Notes: generated by a model not told the origin, from the letters alone. 64,000 nucleotides of DNA from Duganella alba (GCF_009674495.1 NZ_WKJN01000005.1:186001-250000), one strand, 5' to 3'; numbered from the stretch's first letter, positions 27,161 through 37,386 are shown. Numbers and translations: made by a program.

Positions 27161-30100
27161 TTAGACTTTTTCCACATTCACCAGGAACGATTTCGATTCC
27201 GGTGTCTGTGAATTGCCGTCGCCAACCGTCGGCGTCAGCGTGTTGACCAGGTAGCCTGGTTTGGTAAGCCCTTTGAAGCCGAAGTTGATGGGCAGGCCGA
27301 CATGGTGCATCGTCTTGCCGTCAATGATCAACGCCTTGATACGCTTGGTCACCACCGCTTTCGCGATGATGTAGCCGCGGCCCGACGACACCTTGACCCG
27401 GTCGCCGTGCACCACGCCGATTTCCTTGCCCAGCGCTTCGCCGATTTCGACGAACTGCTCGGGCTGGATGATGGCGTTCAGGCGCGCATGCTTGGTCCAG
27501 TAGTGGAAGTGCTCCGTCAGACGATAGCTGGTTGCCGCGTGCGGGAACTGTTCCTTCTTGCCCAGCTTTTTGCGGTCGTTCGGGAACATGCGGCCGGCCG
27601 GGTTGTTGAACGCTTTCGGGTTGTTCGGGTGCATCGGGTTGTGCCCGATCGGCGACTCGAACGGCTCGTAGTGTTCCGGGAACGGACCTTCGGCCATGGC
27701 GTCACGCGAGAAGAAACGCGCCACGCCTTCGGCCAGCATGATGAACGGACCCATGCCGTTTTCCGGCGGTTCGTCCGCCTTGTAGTCCGGCACGTCCGCG
27801 CCGGCCCACGAGGTGCCATTCCAGGCGATCAGCTTGCGGGTTGGATCCCACGGCTTGCCCTTCATGTCGGTCGAGGCGCGGTTGTACAGCACACGGCGGT
27901 TGGCCGGCCAGGCCCAGGCCCAGTTCAGCGTGTTGCCGATACCGGTCGGGTCGCTGTTGTCGCGGCGGCCCATCTGGTTGCCGGCGGCGGTCCAGGAACC
28001 GGCGAAGATCCAGCAGCCGCAGGCGGTGCTGCCGTCGTCCTTGAGTTGGGCGAAGCCTGCCAGCTGCTCGTTCTTCTTCAGGATGACCTTGGTCGGATCT
28101 TTCGGATCGGTGATTTCCTTCAGCGCTTTGCCGTTGAATTCCATCGCCAGCTCTTCCGGCGTCGGCGAGTTCGGATTGGCATAGTTCCAGGTCAGGTTCA
28201 GGATCGGGTCCGGGAACTTGCCGCCGTCTTTCTGGTACGCCTTCTTCATGCGCAGGAACAGGCCGGACATGATGTCGAGGTCGCTGCGCGCCTGGCCTGG
28301 CGGCTCGGCGCCTTGCCAGTGCCACTGCAGCACGCGCGACGACGACACCAGCGAGCCGCGTTCTTCCGCGAAGCAGGAGGTCGGCAGGCTGAACACCTCG
28401 GTCTGGATCTGCGTCGGATCGACCTTGTGGAAGTCGCCGTGCGGTTTCCAGAACTCGGACGTCTCGGTCTGCAGCGGGTCCATGATGGCCAGCCACTTCA
28501 GCTTCGACAGCGAGTCGGTGATTTTCTGCTTGTCCGGGCCGGAAGCCAGGATGTTGAAGCCCTGGCAGATGTAGCCGGTCATCTTACCCTGATTCATCAG
28601 CTCGAAAGCCTGCATCATGTCGTAAGGTTTATCCAGCTTCGGCAGGTAGTCGTAGGCGTAGTGATTTTCCTCGGTGGCGGCGTCGCCCCACCAGGCCTTC
28701 ATGAAGGAGACCAGGAATTTCTTCGAGTTGCTGTAGTAGCTCAGCTGGTTCGGACGCAGCGGTTTCAGCGCGCGCTTGGCCACATAGGCATCCCAATCCT
28801 GCTCGGCCTCGCTAGGCAGGGTCAGATAACCCGGCAGCATATTGGTCAGCAGGCCGAGGTCGGTCAGACCCTGGATGTTGGAGTGGCCGCGCAGCGCGTT
28901 CATGCCGCCGCCAGCGATCCCCATATTGCCCAGCAACAGCTGCACCATGGCGCCGGTACGCAGGGTTTCCGCGCCGGTCGAGTGCTGGGTCCAGCCCAGG
29001 GCGTACAGGATGGTCGCGGCACGGCCCGGCACGGCGGTCGAGGCCAGGGCTTCTGCCACCAGATGGAATTTCTCCGGCGGCACGCCGCAGGCTTTCTCCA
29101 CCATTTCCGGCGTGTAGCGCGCGTAGTGCTTCTTCATCAGCTGGTACACGCAGCGCGGGTGTTCCAGCGTCGGATCGATTTTGGCATAGCCGTCCTCGCC
29201 GATCTCGTAGTTCCAGCTGCTCTTGTCCGTGTACTTGTTCGCCGCGTCGTCCCAGCCAGAATACAGGCCGTCGTTGAAGGCGAAATCTTCGCGCACGATG
29301 AACGGCATGTCCGTGTAGTTGCGGACGTACTCGTGTTGAATCTTGTCGTTGGTGAGCAGGTAGTTGATGATACCGCCCAGGAACACGATATCCGCGCCGG
29401 TACGCGTAGCGACGTAATGGTCCGCTACCGAAGCCGTTCGGGTAAAGCGTGGATCGACCACGATCAGCTTGGCGCCGCGATGCGCCTTGGCTTCCGTGAC
29501 CCATTTAAACCCGCAAGGGTGTGCTTCTGCTGCGTTGCCGCCCATGACCAGGATAACATCGGCATTCTTGATGTCTACCCAGTGATTCGTCATCGCACCA
29601 CGTCCAAATGTCGAGGCAAGACCTGCCACCGTTGGACCGTGTCAAACACGTGCTTGGTTGTCGAATGGGAGCATGCCGGTGGCACGCATCGTTTTATGGG
29701 TTAAATAGCCGACTTCATTGCTGGCTGCCGAGGCGGCCAGGAAACCGGTCGTGGTCCAGCGGTTGACGGTTTTGCCGTCGGCGGTTTTCTCGACGAAATT
29801 GGCGTCGCGATCGTCCTTCATCAGCTTGGCGATGCGGTTCAGCGCGTCATCCCACGAGATCGGGCTCCAGTCGCTCGCACCCGGCGCGCGGTACTGCGGC
29901 GCCAGCAGGCGGCTCGGCGAGTGGATGAAGTCGATCAGCGAAGCGCCTTTCGGGCACAACGTGCCGCGGTTGACCGGGTGGTCGGCGTCGCCTTCAATGT
30001 GGATGATGCTGGCCGCGGCGTTTTTGGCGCCATCGCCCAGACCGTACATCAAAATGCCGCAACCGACGGAGCAGTACGGGCAAGTGTTGCGGGTTTCGGT

Positions 30101-30232
30101 ACTGCGCGCCAGCTTGTACTGCCGGACTTCGGCCAAGGCCGTTGCCGGCGCAAAGCCGAGTAGCGCAATGCTCGAACCCGCGATGGTCGCGCCAGTGACC
30201 CGAAGGAACTGGCGTCTCGACATCTGGTTCAT
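27161..30232 (-). CDS. fdhG: Formate dehydrogenase catalytic (alpha) subunit, selenoprotein with in-frame UGA
   Basis: A 1023-residue molybdenum/tungsten bis-MGD enzyme oxidising formate to CO2. The Tat signal [10 protein letters not shown] is at the N-terminus, followed by the 4Fe-4S motif CPYCSVGC with a later Cys in [10 protein letters not shown]. An in-frame TGA at 29642-29644 is codon 197, flanked by FDNQARV and [20 protein letters not shown]. This is exactly the context of Sec196 in E. coli FdnG/FdoG. The frame continues with [11 protein letters not shown] and the C-terminal MGD domain. The TGA would otherwise split the gene into two ORFs (30232-29642 and 29629-27161). Confidence 0.95.
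29602..29644 (-). promoter_or_regulatory. SECIS-like hairpin after the Sec UGA
   Basis: On the minus strand, directly after the TGA, GTCCAA pairs with TTGGAC as the outer stem and GGCA pairs with TGCC around the loop GGTCT. Position, stem layout and the GGUCU loop match the bacterial SECIS of E. coli fdnG that SelB recognises. Confidence 0.85.
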
Positions 30233-30364
30233 GGGAAATACCTCTCTAATTGTCTAGTGACCTTCCCAGTTTACCATTTTGTCCAACCGCACTGTGAGTG
30301 CTGTTTTGTATTAATTGTTGCTTTATGACCAGAATCGCCTTTTGGTATGGCTGGCTTTATAACT

Positions 30365-31816
30365 TTAGTGTTGGTTATAGCAACGTTTCAAGAGGTGGTA
30401 GTCGTAGAAATGGCTGGCCGGCGCGACGCGGGCGGCGTTGCAGGCCGGCTTGAAGTCGGCTTCGCGCTCGTTGTAGAGCATGCGCACGAGGGTGCGGCCG
30501 GCGGCGTTCTGGTACAGATCCCATTGGATATTGGCGGCCATCGGTGCCACTTGGCTGCCGCGCCATGGGCTATTCTGGTAACTGTAGGTCGCTGCGCGCG
30601 GCAGTTGTTCGGCCATGCCGGGCAGGGCCAGGGCGCTGGCGAACGGGATGACGATTTCGGCGTGACTGAAGCGCAGCTTGGCTGCGTGGGCGCGGTTGCC
30701 GGCCGCGATGGCGTCGGCCTCCTGGAAGAAGTCGTCGACCAGCGCGGTGGCCATGCGCCAGGTGACGTCGCCGTTTTCAGCGATGCCGGGGCCTTTTTCG
30801 TAGAAGGCCACAGCGTCCTCCGCCTCGGCGTAGACGCGCGCCTGCCCGGGCAGGATGTACGGCGTGAAGTCGGCCTTGAGTTCGGCCTGCATGTCGGCGG
30901 CGGCGGAGTACAGGTCGTACAGCGCGAGCGCGGCGTCGGTGACGCTGGCGATATGGGTGTCGCCGTCACCGGTCAGCGTGTTGGTGAATTTGCCGTCGGC
31001 GCTGGTGTAGCTGCGCTCGCCGGCGTTGCTGGCGCTGCGCTGGCCCGCATCCAGCGCGGCGATGAACGTTGGCGTGAACAGATGCGCCAGCGTGGCGTGG
31101 GCGGCGGTCTTGAGTTGCGGCTGCGCGTGAATGGCGGCTTCGCGCGCTTTCAGCTCGTCGCTTTTCACCCAGCGCTGGTAGGCCAGGCTGGATTCGGTGA
31201 CCAGCGTGTCCTGCCTGGCGCTCAGTTTGTGGAAGTACAGCGTGGAGCGGTCGATGCCGGCGTCGATCAGCGGCTTCAGGTCCGGTTGCTGCCGCACCAG
31301 CGCGCGCGCGAAAAAGTAGCCGCTGTCGACGGCACGGTCCTTGCCCGAGGTGACGACGACGATGCGTCGCGCCGCCGTCGCGCGGAACAGCTCCGGCAGA
31401 CGCGCGCGCAGGCGCTGCGCCAGTTCGGTGTGCTCGGTGATGCCCTGCATGGTCTCATTGCCGTAGCCGGCCTTGCTGATGCCGTCGACGCCGTAGCCGA
31501 GCAGCGCGTTTGCTTGCATCATCTGCTCGATGTCCGGGCCCAGCGCGCGGCCCAGCGGCGTCAGGGCATCCTCTTTGGCGGCCAGCTGCCACAGGTTGAA
31601 CAGCGCCAGATCCGTCTTGAAGCTGCTCAGTCCACGCGAGCCATGGCGGGCCAGCATCTGCGTGTAGACGGCCTTGAAGCCGGCAGGCGCCGCCTCGTAG
31701 CTGGCGCTGGCCTGCTGCGGCGCATACGGCGTTTTGGTCGAATAAAACTGCTCGCCATAAGCATGCGACAACAGCAGGAACAGCGCGGCGCCAGCCGCAA
31801 GACGGAGTGGTTTCAT
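30365..31816 (-). CDS. MINPP-type histidine phosphatase (probable phytase)
   Basis: A 483-residue secreted protein with a signal peptide ending SHAYGE. The branch-2 histidine phosphatase motif RHGSRG (near residue 58) supplies the catalytic His. SHAEIVIPF (near 385) has the HAE proton-donor triad typical of multiple inositol polyphosphate phosphatases instead of HD. ETMQGITEHTELAQRLRARL and VVTSGKDRAVDS are also MINPP-like. It would release phosphate from phytate in the periplasm. It starts four bases after the TonB receptor stop, so the two form an operon. Confidence 0.82.
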   Translation of the reverse strand: MKPLRLAAGAALFLLLSHAYGEQFYSTKTPYAPQQASASYEAAPAGFKAVYTQMLARHGSRGLSSFKTDLALFNLWQLAAKEDALTPLGRALGPDIEQMMQANALLGYGVDGISKAGYGNETMQGITEHTELAQRLRARLPELFRATAARRIVVVTSGKDRAVDSGYFFARALVRQQPDLKPLIDAGIDRSTLYFHKLSARQDTLVTESSLAYQRWVKSDELKAREAAIHAQPQLKTAAHATLAHLFTPTFIAALDAGQRSASNAGERSYTSADGKFTNTLTGDGDTHIASVTDAALALYDLYSAAADMQAELKADFTPYILPGQARVYAEAEDAVAFYEKGPGIAENGDVTWRMATALVDDFFQEADAIAAGNRAHAAKLRFSHAEIVIPFASALALPGMAEQLPRAATYSYQNSPWRGSQVAPMAANIQWDLYQNAAGRTLVRMLYNEREADFKPACNAARVAPASHFYDYHLLKRCYNQH

Positions 31817-31819
31817 ACC

Positions 31820-33925
31820 TTAGAAGTCTACGCGAACATTCGCGCTGGCGGTACGCGGCGCGCCGATGTTCAGGTAGTTCTCCTGATAGTAGGTCCAGTA
31901 TTTGCGATTGGCGAGGTTCGAGATATTCGCGCGCACGCTGATCATCTTGCCGAAGTAGCGGTGACGATAGTTGAAGCCGGCGTCAAACAGCGTGTAGGCC
32001 GGCAGCGTGTTCACATTGGCCGCATCCATCGGCAGTTCGCCCAGATACTGCGAACCGACGTGCAGCGCCAGGCCTGGCAGCACTTCGCGCCAGGTCGCCT
32101 GCACCGAAGCCTGGCGGCGCGGCGCACCGACGGCGCGCTTGCCGTTGTAGCCAGGCGCCGCGTCTTCCAGCGTCGCGTCCAGCAGCATGATGCCGCCTTC
32201 GATCGATACATTTCTCGCCGCCTGCACCACGGTGTTGAACTCGACGCCCTGGTATTTGCTCTGGCCGTCCGACACATACACGTTGGCGACATTGGTGTAT
32301 TGCGCGCCGCGCTCGATGTGGAACAGGGCGGCGGTGGCGTTCCACCAGCTACGCTCCGTCTTCACGCCGACTTCCGACTGCTTGCTCTTGATCGGAGCGA
32401 AGGTCTGGTTGGCGTTGACGGTGGTGGTCGGTGCGGACGCCGCCTGCTCCAGCGCCTCGACGTAGCTGGCGTACAGCGTGGTGTCGGCGGCCGGCTTGAA
32501 CATCAGCGCCACGGTCGGTGTGGTTTTCTCGGCCGGATAGCTGGCGGTCACCACGCCCTTGGTCGAGTAGGCGTTGTCGGTGAACTGCGTGTAGCGCGCG
32601 CCGGCCAGCACCGACCAGGCGTCGTTGAGTTTCAGCGTGTCGCTGACGAAGACCGCTTCCTGGCGTGTGGTTTCGTCGCGGTAGGTGCCGCCGCTGTAGT
32701 TGACACTGGCCGCGCTGATGATGCTTGGTGCGGACAGATTGCCGGTGCCGACGTAGGTCTTCGGCGTGACGACCGACGACGTCGACACCAGGTTCTGCGA
32801 CATCACGCCGATGATCACTTCGTTGCCCAGGCCGGCGATGTCGAACTTGCCGTTGACGGTGGCCTGCACCTGGTCGAAGTGGTAGCCGTGCAGCTCGGAG
32901 GTGATGCGGTCGCGGTAGTCGCCGGCGTTGCTGGTCAGGTAGTACTGGTCCTTCTTGTACACGCGGGTGGAATCCGAGGTGCGGTAGGAAGCGTTGGCCA
33001 CCCAGTCGTTGGCCAGGCGGTACTCAACGCCGGTGGTCGCCAGCGTGTATTCCACATCGCTGCCGGCGCCGATGCTATTCAGCTTGGTGTCGCCATCCAG
33101 CGGCGCGGGAATCTTGAAGCTCGGCGTGAGGATGATGTCGGTGCCGCCGACGCTGCGGCGGCGTTGGTAGATCGCGTCATAGGTCAGCGCCAGATCCTTG
33201 GTCACGCGCCATTCCAGATTCAGGCCGGCGGCGTTACGCTTGATCGAGCCGCTTTCCTGTTTCAGGTCGCCGTCTTCGTGCAGCAGGTTCAGACGGTAGC
33301 CGAAGTCGCCTTCCTCGCCGAGACGGCCGCCCATGTCGATGTGTTCCTTGATCGCGCCGCCTTCCTGGTAGCCCATCGCCGCGCTGAAGCTCTTGTCGGT
33401 GGTCGGGCGCTTGGTGACGTAGTTGACGATGCCGCCCGGCGAACCGAAGCCGTACATATAGCCGGTCAGGCCTTTCATGGCTTCCACGCTTTCGAACATC
33501 TCCAGCGGCATCTCGGTGCCGCGGTTGATGTTGGCCAGGCCGTTGACCTTGTAGCCGTTCAGGTCATCGAGGCGCAGGCCGCGCATCTGGATGGTGGCAG
33601 GGTGGGTGGAGATCGGTGGCGAGATGGCGGTGACGGATGCGTCGTACTTCAGGACTTCAGAAATGCTGGTGGCCAGGCGGTCTTCGATTTCGTCGCTGGA
33701 GACGGCCTTGGTGGAGAAGGGCGTATCGAGTTCCGACTTGCGGCCCAGGGCGCCGCTGCTGACGCTGTCGCCGAGCTTTTTCTTTTCGACCGTGGCCTTG
33801 ACTTCAACCGTGGACAGCGCGCCACCGATGTCTTCCGCCATGGCGGAAATGTGGAAGGCGCACAGGCCGGCGGCGGCCAGGGCCAGTTGGAGACGGGATG
33901 GAGCGAAAGGATTTTTCGAGGACAT
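31820..33925 (-). CDS. TonB-dependent siderophore-type receptor
   Basis: A 701-residue outer-membrane receptor with a signal peptide ending ISAMAE. The plug domain has SISEVLKYDASVTAISP, IQMRGLRLDDLNGYKVNG and GFGSPGGIVNYVTKRPT. The barrel ends with ANVRVDF and its terminal Phe. The style is that of ferric-siderophore receptors. The phosphatase gene four bases downstream suggests the ligand may be an iron-phytate or inositol phosphate complex, which is inference. No Fur box was confidently identified upstream. Confidence 0.88.
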   Translation of the reverse strand: MSSKNPFAPSRLQLALAAAGLCAFHISAMAEDIGGALSTVEVKATVEKKKLGDSVSSGALGRKSELDTPFSTKAVSSDEIEDRLATSISEVLKYDASVTAISPPISTHPATIQMRGLRLDDLNGYKVNGLANINRGTEMPLEMFESVEAMKGLTGYMYGFGSPGGIVNYVTKRPTTDKSFSAAMGYQEGGAIKEHIDMGGRLGEEGDFGYRLNLLHEDGDLKQESGSIKRNAAGLNLEWRVTKDLALTYDAIYQRRRSVGGTDIILTPSFKIPAPLDGDTKLNSIGAGSDVEYTLATTGVEYRLANDWVANASYRTSDSTRVYKKDQYYLTSNAGDYRDRITSELHGYHFDQVQATVNGKFDIAGLGNEVIIGVMSQNLVSTSSVVTPKTYVGTGNLSAPSIISAASVNYSGGTYRDETTRQEAVFVSDTLKLNDAWSVLAGARYTQFTDNAYSTKGVVTASYPAEKTTPTVALMFKPAADTTLYASYVEALEQAASAPTTTVNANQTFAPIKSKQSEVGVKTERSWWNATAALFHIERGAQYTNVANVYVSDGQSKYQGVEFNTVVQAARNVSIEGGIMLLDATLEDAAPGYNGKRAVGAPRRQASVQATWREVLPGLALHVGSQYLGELPMDAANVNTLPAYTLFDAGFNYRHRYFGKMISVRANISNLANRKYWTYYQENYLNIGAPRTASANVRVDF

Positions 33926-34005
33926 GAGAACCTGAAGTAGTTAGCGGGGTATAAAGCCCGCCATCCTATCGGCCCCATATTACGTGCGTATGACTTGGCC
34001 CCCAA

Positions 34006-34063
34006 AACGAAAGGGTCGGACCCCGTACGGGGTCCGACCCTGGCCGCAGCGAAGTGCGGGTTT
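34006..34063 (-). repeat. Palindromic intergenic repeat, copy A
   Basis: A perfect 28-bp palindrome (34013-34040, half-site GGGTCGGACCCCGT) is flanked by AACGAAA and by TGGCCGCAGCGAAGTGCGGG. The whole 58-bp element matches copy B at 40081-40138 in the opposite orientation with few changes. It lies between the TonB receptor and the kinase gene. Confidence 0.9.
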
Positions 34064-34083
34064 CGCGGGTGCCGCAAATTACA

Positions 34084-34983
34084 CTACAAAAGCGCTTCGA
34101 TATCCGCCAACGATGGCGGGGACGCTCCCACCCCGAGACAAGCCGCCGCGCCAGCGGCCACCGAGAACTGCAGGTGCTGCAACGGCGCCGCATCGGCGCG
34201 ATGCATCATGCTCCACGCCAGCGCGGCGATGCTGGCGTCGCCCGCGCCCACAGTGTCGATCACTTCGATCTTCGGCGCCGCCAGCGACCACGATGCGTCG
34301 CCAATATGCAGCGACGCACCGGCTCCGCCCTTGGTGTACAAATACGTCGCCGCCGGATTCCAGCTGCGCAGCGTGGCGAAAGCGCTTTCGATATCCTTGG
34401 TCCGGAACAGACCTTCCAGATCCTCTTCCGACACCTTCACCACATCGGCCAGCGCCGTCATGCGGCGCAACGTGGCGTCATAACGTTCATCCATCAGCAA
34501 GCGGTAGTTGGGATCGTAGCTGATCCGCACGCCTTCCTGCTTGAGCTGCTCGGCCAACGCCACCAGCTTGCCCGCAAGCGGCTCGCGCGCCAGGCTGATG
34601 CCGCCGAAGTGCACCCACTTGCACTGCTTACGCCACCCCTCCGGCAGCTGCGCCGCATCGAACTGCAAATCCGCGCTGTTATCGCCAACGAAGAAATACG
34701 CCGGCGGATCGGTGCGGTGCACGATCGCCAGCAGCGGCGAGTTATCGTAGCGCTGCAGGAAGCGCAGATCCAGCCGCGCCACCTCACTCGCCTGCCACAG
34801 CGCTTCGCCAAACACATCGCGGCTGATGGCACCGGCAAACGCGGTCGGCACATCCAGCCTGGCCATCGCCCGCGCCACGTTCCACGTCGAGCCGCCCACC
34901 TTGCTCAGCCAATGTTCCTGCGCGCCGTCCTGCACCACCATATCGGTGAGCGCTTCGCCCGCCGCTACAAATAAAGGAAACAT
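34084..34983 (-). CDS. PfkB-family kinase, probable fructokinase
   Basis: A 299-residue PfkB sugar kinase. VGGSTWNVARAMARLDVPTA and AGAISRDVFGEALWQ form the sugar pocket. DTVGAGDASIAALAWS near 250 is the signature with catalytic Asp. The start is one base after the AGE-family gene stop, so they are cotranscribed. If the epimerase turns mannose into fructose, this kinase would give fructose 6-phosphate. Direct evidence of fructose specificity is lacking. Confidence 0.8.
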   Translation of the reverse strand: MFPLFVAAGEALTDMVVQDGAQEHWLSKVGGSTWNVARAMARLDVPTAFAGAISRDVFGEALWQASEVARLDLRFLQRYDNSPLLAIVHRTDPPAYFFVGDNSADLQFDAAQLPEGWRKQCKWVHFGGISLAREPLAGKLVALAEQLKQEGVRISYDPNYRLLMDERYDATLRRMTALADVVKVSEEDLEGLFRTKDIESAFATLRSWNPAATYLYTKGGAGASLHIGDASWSLAAPKIEVIDTVGAGDASIAALAWSMMHRADAAPLQHLQFSVAAGAAACLGVGASPPSLADIEALL

Positions 34984-34984
34984 C

Positions 34985-36199
34985 TCAGTCCTTCTTCAAT
35001 ACGTTAAGCACTTCGTAGCACGCGCCCATGGTGTGGTAGTCCACCTTGCCGGCCGGGCTTTTCTCGTCGGTCAGCTTGCTGTTGTCCGCGCCGAGGATGC
35101 GATACCACGCGCCGTACTGATGATCGACGAAATGCTCCCAGCTGTACGTCCAGATCTTGTCGTACCAGGTCCAGTAGCGCGCCTCGCCGGTGCGCGCCGC
35201 CAGCAGCGCGGCGGTGGCCAGGCTCTCGGCCTGTACCCAGAAGTATTTGAGGTCGTCGCAGATGCTGCCGTCCGGCGCGAAACCGTAGTAGATGCCGCCG
35301 TGCTCATGGTCCCAGGCCTTGGACAGCGCCGCGTCAAACAGCTCCACCGCGCGCGGCAGCAGCCAGCGCGGATTGAGCGACAGCTGCGCGCCATGGCGCT
35401 CCAGCAGCAGCAGCAGCTTGGCCCATTCGGTCAGGTGGCCTGGCTGGTAGCCCCACGGACGGAAGATGTTGGTCTTGTCGTTGCGGTTGTACTCCGAATC
35501 CACCGACCAGTCATCGTGATAGTGTTCCCACACCATATTGTCGGCCAGCGCGGCCTGGCGGATGGTGATGTTGTGCGCCAGCGTTTCGGCGCGCAGCAGG
35601 TAGGCGCGCTCGCCGGTCGCTTCAAAGGCGGCGATCAGCGCTTCGCAGGCGTGCATATTGGCGTTCTGGCCGCGATAGCTGTCCACGCGCGACCAGTCGG
35701 CGCTGGCTTCGTCGGCGTACAGGCCGTGCTGCGGTTCCCAGAAGCGTTTCTCCATCAGCGCGAAGGTCTCGCCGATCCATTCGGCGGCCTGCGTTTCGCC
35801 GGCCATCAGCGCATGGCTGTAGGCCAGCAGCACGAAGGCCAGGCCGTAGCAGTGGTTGGTGCCGTCGAGCACACGGCGCACGCCGTCTTTCCACTCCAGT
35901 TCCCACGCGTAGCCGTTGGTGTGCGGATCGCGGTGGACGTCGCGCAGGAAGGACAGCGCGTGGCGCAGGCGCTGGCGGTCTTCCACGTCGCCGAACTGGC
36001 GCCATGCCATCGCATAGTTGAAGACAAAGCGCGTGCTGCTGACCAGATGGCGGGTGTGCGCATCGTAGACCGTGCCGTCGTCCTTGTAGAAGTGATACAG
36101 GCCGCCGCTTGGGTCGACGCAGCGCTTGTCGTAAAACTGCTTGGTATGGCGGATGTGGTTCAGCAGGGTGGTGCGGGATCGGAAATCAGGGGCCATCAT
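34985..36199 (-). CDS. AGE-family epimerase/isomerase, probable mannose isomerase
   Basis: A 404-residue (alpha/alpha)6-barrel protein of the N-acylglucosamine 2-epimerase family. Catalytic-type motifs are RFVFNYAMAW, DGTNHCYGLAFVLLAYSHAL, RGQNANMHACEALIAA, FRPWGYQPGHLTEWAKLLLL and the C-terminal DYHTMGACYEVL. The His and Arg residues match mannose isomerase (YihS-like) more than GlcNAc epimerase. Setting among mannanase, mannoside transporter and fructokinase genes supports mannose-to-fructose conversion. The start overlaps the lacI stop. Mannobiose 2-epimerase is the alternative. Confidence 0.8.
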   Translation of the reverse strand: MMAPDFRSRTTLLNHIRHTKQFYDKRCVDPSGGLYHFYKDDGTVYDAHTRHLVSSTRFVFNYAMAWRQFGDVEDRQRLRHALSFLRDVHRDPHTNGYAWELEWKDGVRRVLDGTNHCYGLAFVLLAYSHALMAGETQAAEWIGETFALMEKRFWEPQHGLYADEASADWSRVDSYRGQNANMHACEALIAAFEATGERAYLLRAETLAHNITIRQAALADNMVWEHYHDDWSVDSEYNRNDKTNIFRPWGYQPGHLTEWAKLLLLLERHGAQLSLNPRWLLPRAVELFDAALSKAWDHEHGGIYYGFAPDGSICDDLKYFWVQAESLATAALLAARTGEARYWTWYDKIWTYSWEHFVDHQYGAWYRILGADNSKLTDEKSPAGKVDYHTMGACYEVLNVLKKD

Positions 36200-37227
36200 C
36201 AGGTCCGTTTGAAAGTTACCAGGTTTTTCGGTCGCCAGCCGTCCGTCACGGTGCTGGCGCGTATGATTAATTCGACCGGGGAGACCTTCTCCACCGGCTC
36301 GTCGTGCGGGCCGTTGAGCAGCATATCCACGCCCAGCGCGCCCAATGCCTTTTTATCGATGCGCAGCGTCGTCAGCGGACGGTGTCCCAGCACGGCGGTC
36401 GAGATGTCGTCGAAGCCGACGATCGCGATGTCGTGCGGGACTTTCAATCCCCTGGCGATGCAGCAGCGCATGGCCACCAGTGCCGCGCTGTCGTTGTAGC
36501 AGAACACCGCGTCCGGTGGATGCGGCAGGTCCAGCAGCTGCTCCATCGCTTCCCATGCGCCGGTTTCCAGGTCGACGCCGTCCGGCAGGCCGGCCTCCAG
36601 CCGGGGATCGGCCAGGATGCCTTCCTCGAACAGCGCCTGGCGGTAGCCGCGCGCACGTTCACGGATGGAGTAGTGGGCCAGCGGGCCGGAGATGAAGCCC
36701 ACCCGGGTGCGGCCGGTGTCGATCAGATGTTTGGTGGCCATGTAGCCGCCCATCATATTGTCCGGATTGACGGAGCTGTAGCCGCGCAGCTTCATGTCGA
36801 TCAGCACCAACTGCTTGCCGGTCGAGCGCAGGGCGCTCAGGGTTTCAGGTTCGAAGAAGCCGGCGCAGACAATGCCGTCCGGCGCGTGCATGCGGATCTG
36901 GTCGATCAGGCCGTCGGCCGGTCCCACCGCCATGAACGACAGCACAATGCCCTGCTTGCGGCAGGCCTCCTCCGCGCCGTGCAGCACCGGCGAGTAGAAC
37001 GGGCTGCTGGATGCGGTATTGTGCTGGCGATGCAGCAGGAAGGTCAGGCGGCGCAGCCGCTTTTGACGCAGCTTGCAAAAATCGTAACCCAGACCGCGTG
37101 CCGTTTCCAGCACCATCTGGCGGGTTGCTTCGGTCAGGCCGGGTTCATTTTTCAGTGCGCGTGAAATCGTTCCCGCCGATACGCCAGCGACCCGGGCGAT
37201 ATCCCTGATCGTGATGTTGGTGCCCAT
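36199..37227 (-). CDS. LacI-family transcriptional repressor of the mannan locus
   Basis: A 342-residue regulator. Helix-turn-helix ITIRDIARVAGVSAGTISRA with ALKNEPGL comes first, then a periplasmic-binding-like sensor domain ending in IAIVGFDDISTAVLGHRPLT and IRASTVTDGW. Start 37227 follows GGAGGAG; upstream in-frame ATGs add an unstructured leader. It heads the minus-strand lacI-epimerase-kinase unit and is divergent from the transporter and mannanase. Two identical-pattern operators lie between them. A mannose or manno-oligosaccharide inducer is likely. Confidence 0.9.
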   Translation of the reverse strand: MGTNITIRDIARVAGVSAGTISRALKNEPGLTEATRQMVLETARGLGYDFCKLRQKRLRRLTFLLHRQHNTASSSPFYSPVLHGAEEACRKQGIVLSFMAVGPADGLIDQIRMHAPDGIVCAGFFEPETLSALRSTGKQLVLIDMKLRGYSSVNPDNMMGGYMATKHLIDTGRTRVGFISGPLAHYSIRERARGYRQALFEEGILADPRLEAGLPDGVDLETGAWEAMEQLLDLPHPPDAVFCYNDSAALVAMRCCIARGLKVPHDIAIVGFDDISTAVLGHRPLTTLRIDKKALGALGVDMLLNGPHDEPVEKVSPVELIIRASTVTDGWRPKNLVTFKRT

Positions 37228-37308
37228 TATTGGTGTCTCCTCCGGTGTGAATGAAGTCTTGCATAAGCGTCTATTGACGGTCAAACGACACATCAAATTT
37301 CGCTTGGA

Positions 37309-37329
37309 GTTTAGCGTAATTTACTAAAC
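37309..37329. promoter_or_regulatory. LacI-type operator O1
   Basis: GTTTAG, nine bases, CTAAAC: a 21-bp inverted repeat 82 bases before the lacI start. The same arms and spacing recur at 37387-37407, 78 bp away. Confidence 0.8.
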
Positions 37330-37386
37330 ACGCAGGGCCGGGGCGATCTGGCGGCCGCCAGCGCCGTGTCGCGCCGCTTCCTGCTT

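Noticed and set aside
27302-29704. 800-codon plus-strand frame opposite fdhG
   Set aside because: Mirror of the formate dehydrogenase gene with no recognisable motif.
27161-30232. Treating fdhG as two separate genes or a nonsense pseudogene
   Set aside because: The TGA is at the conserved Sec codon with a SECIS-type hairpin behind it, so a single selenoprotein gene is the better reading.
30347-33940. 1197-codon open frame on the plus strand opposite the phosphatase and TonB receptor
   Set aside because: It is antisense to two well-recognised genes, low in complexity (His, Arg, Val, Gly rich), and has no domain. High GC leaves such frames open.
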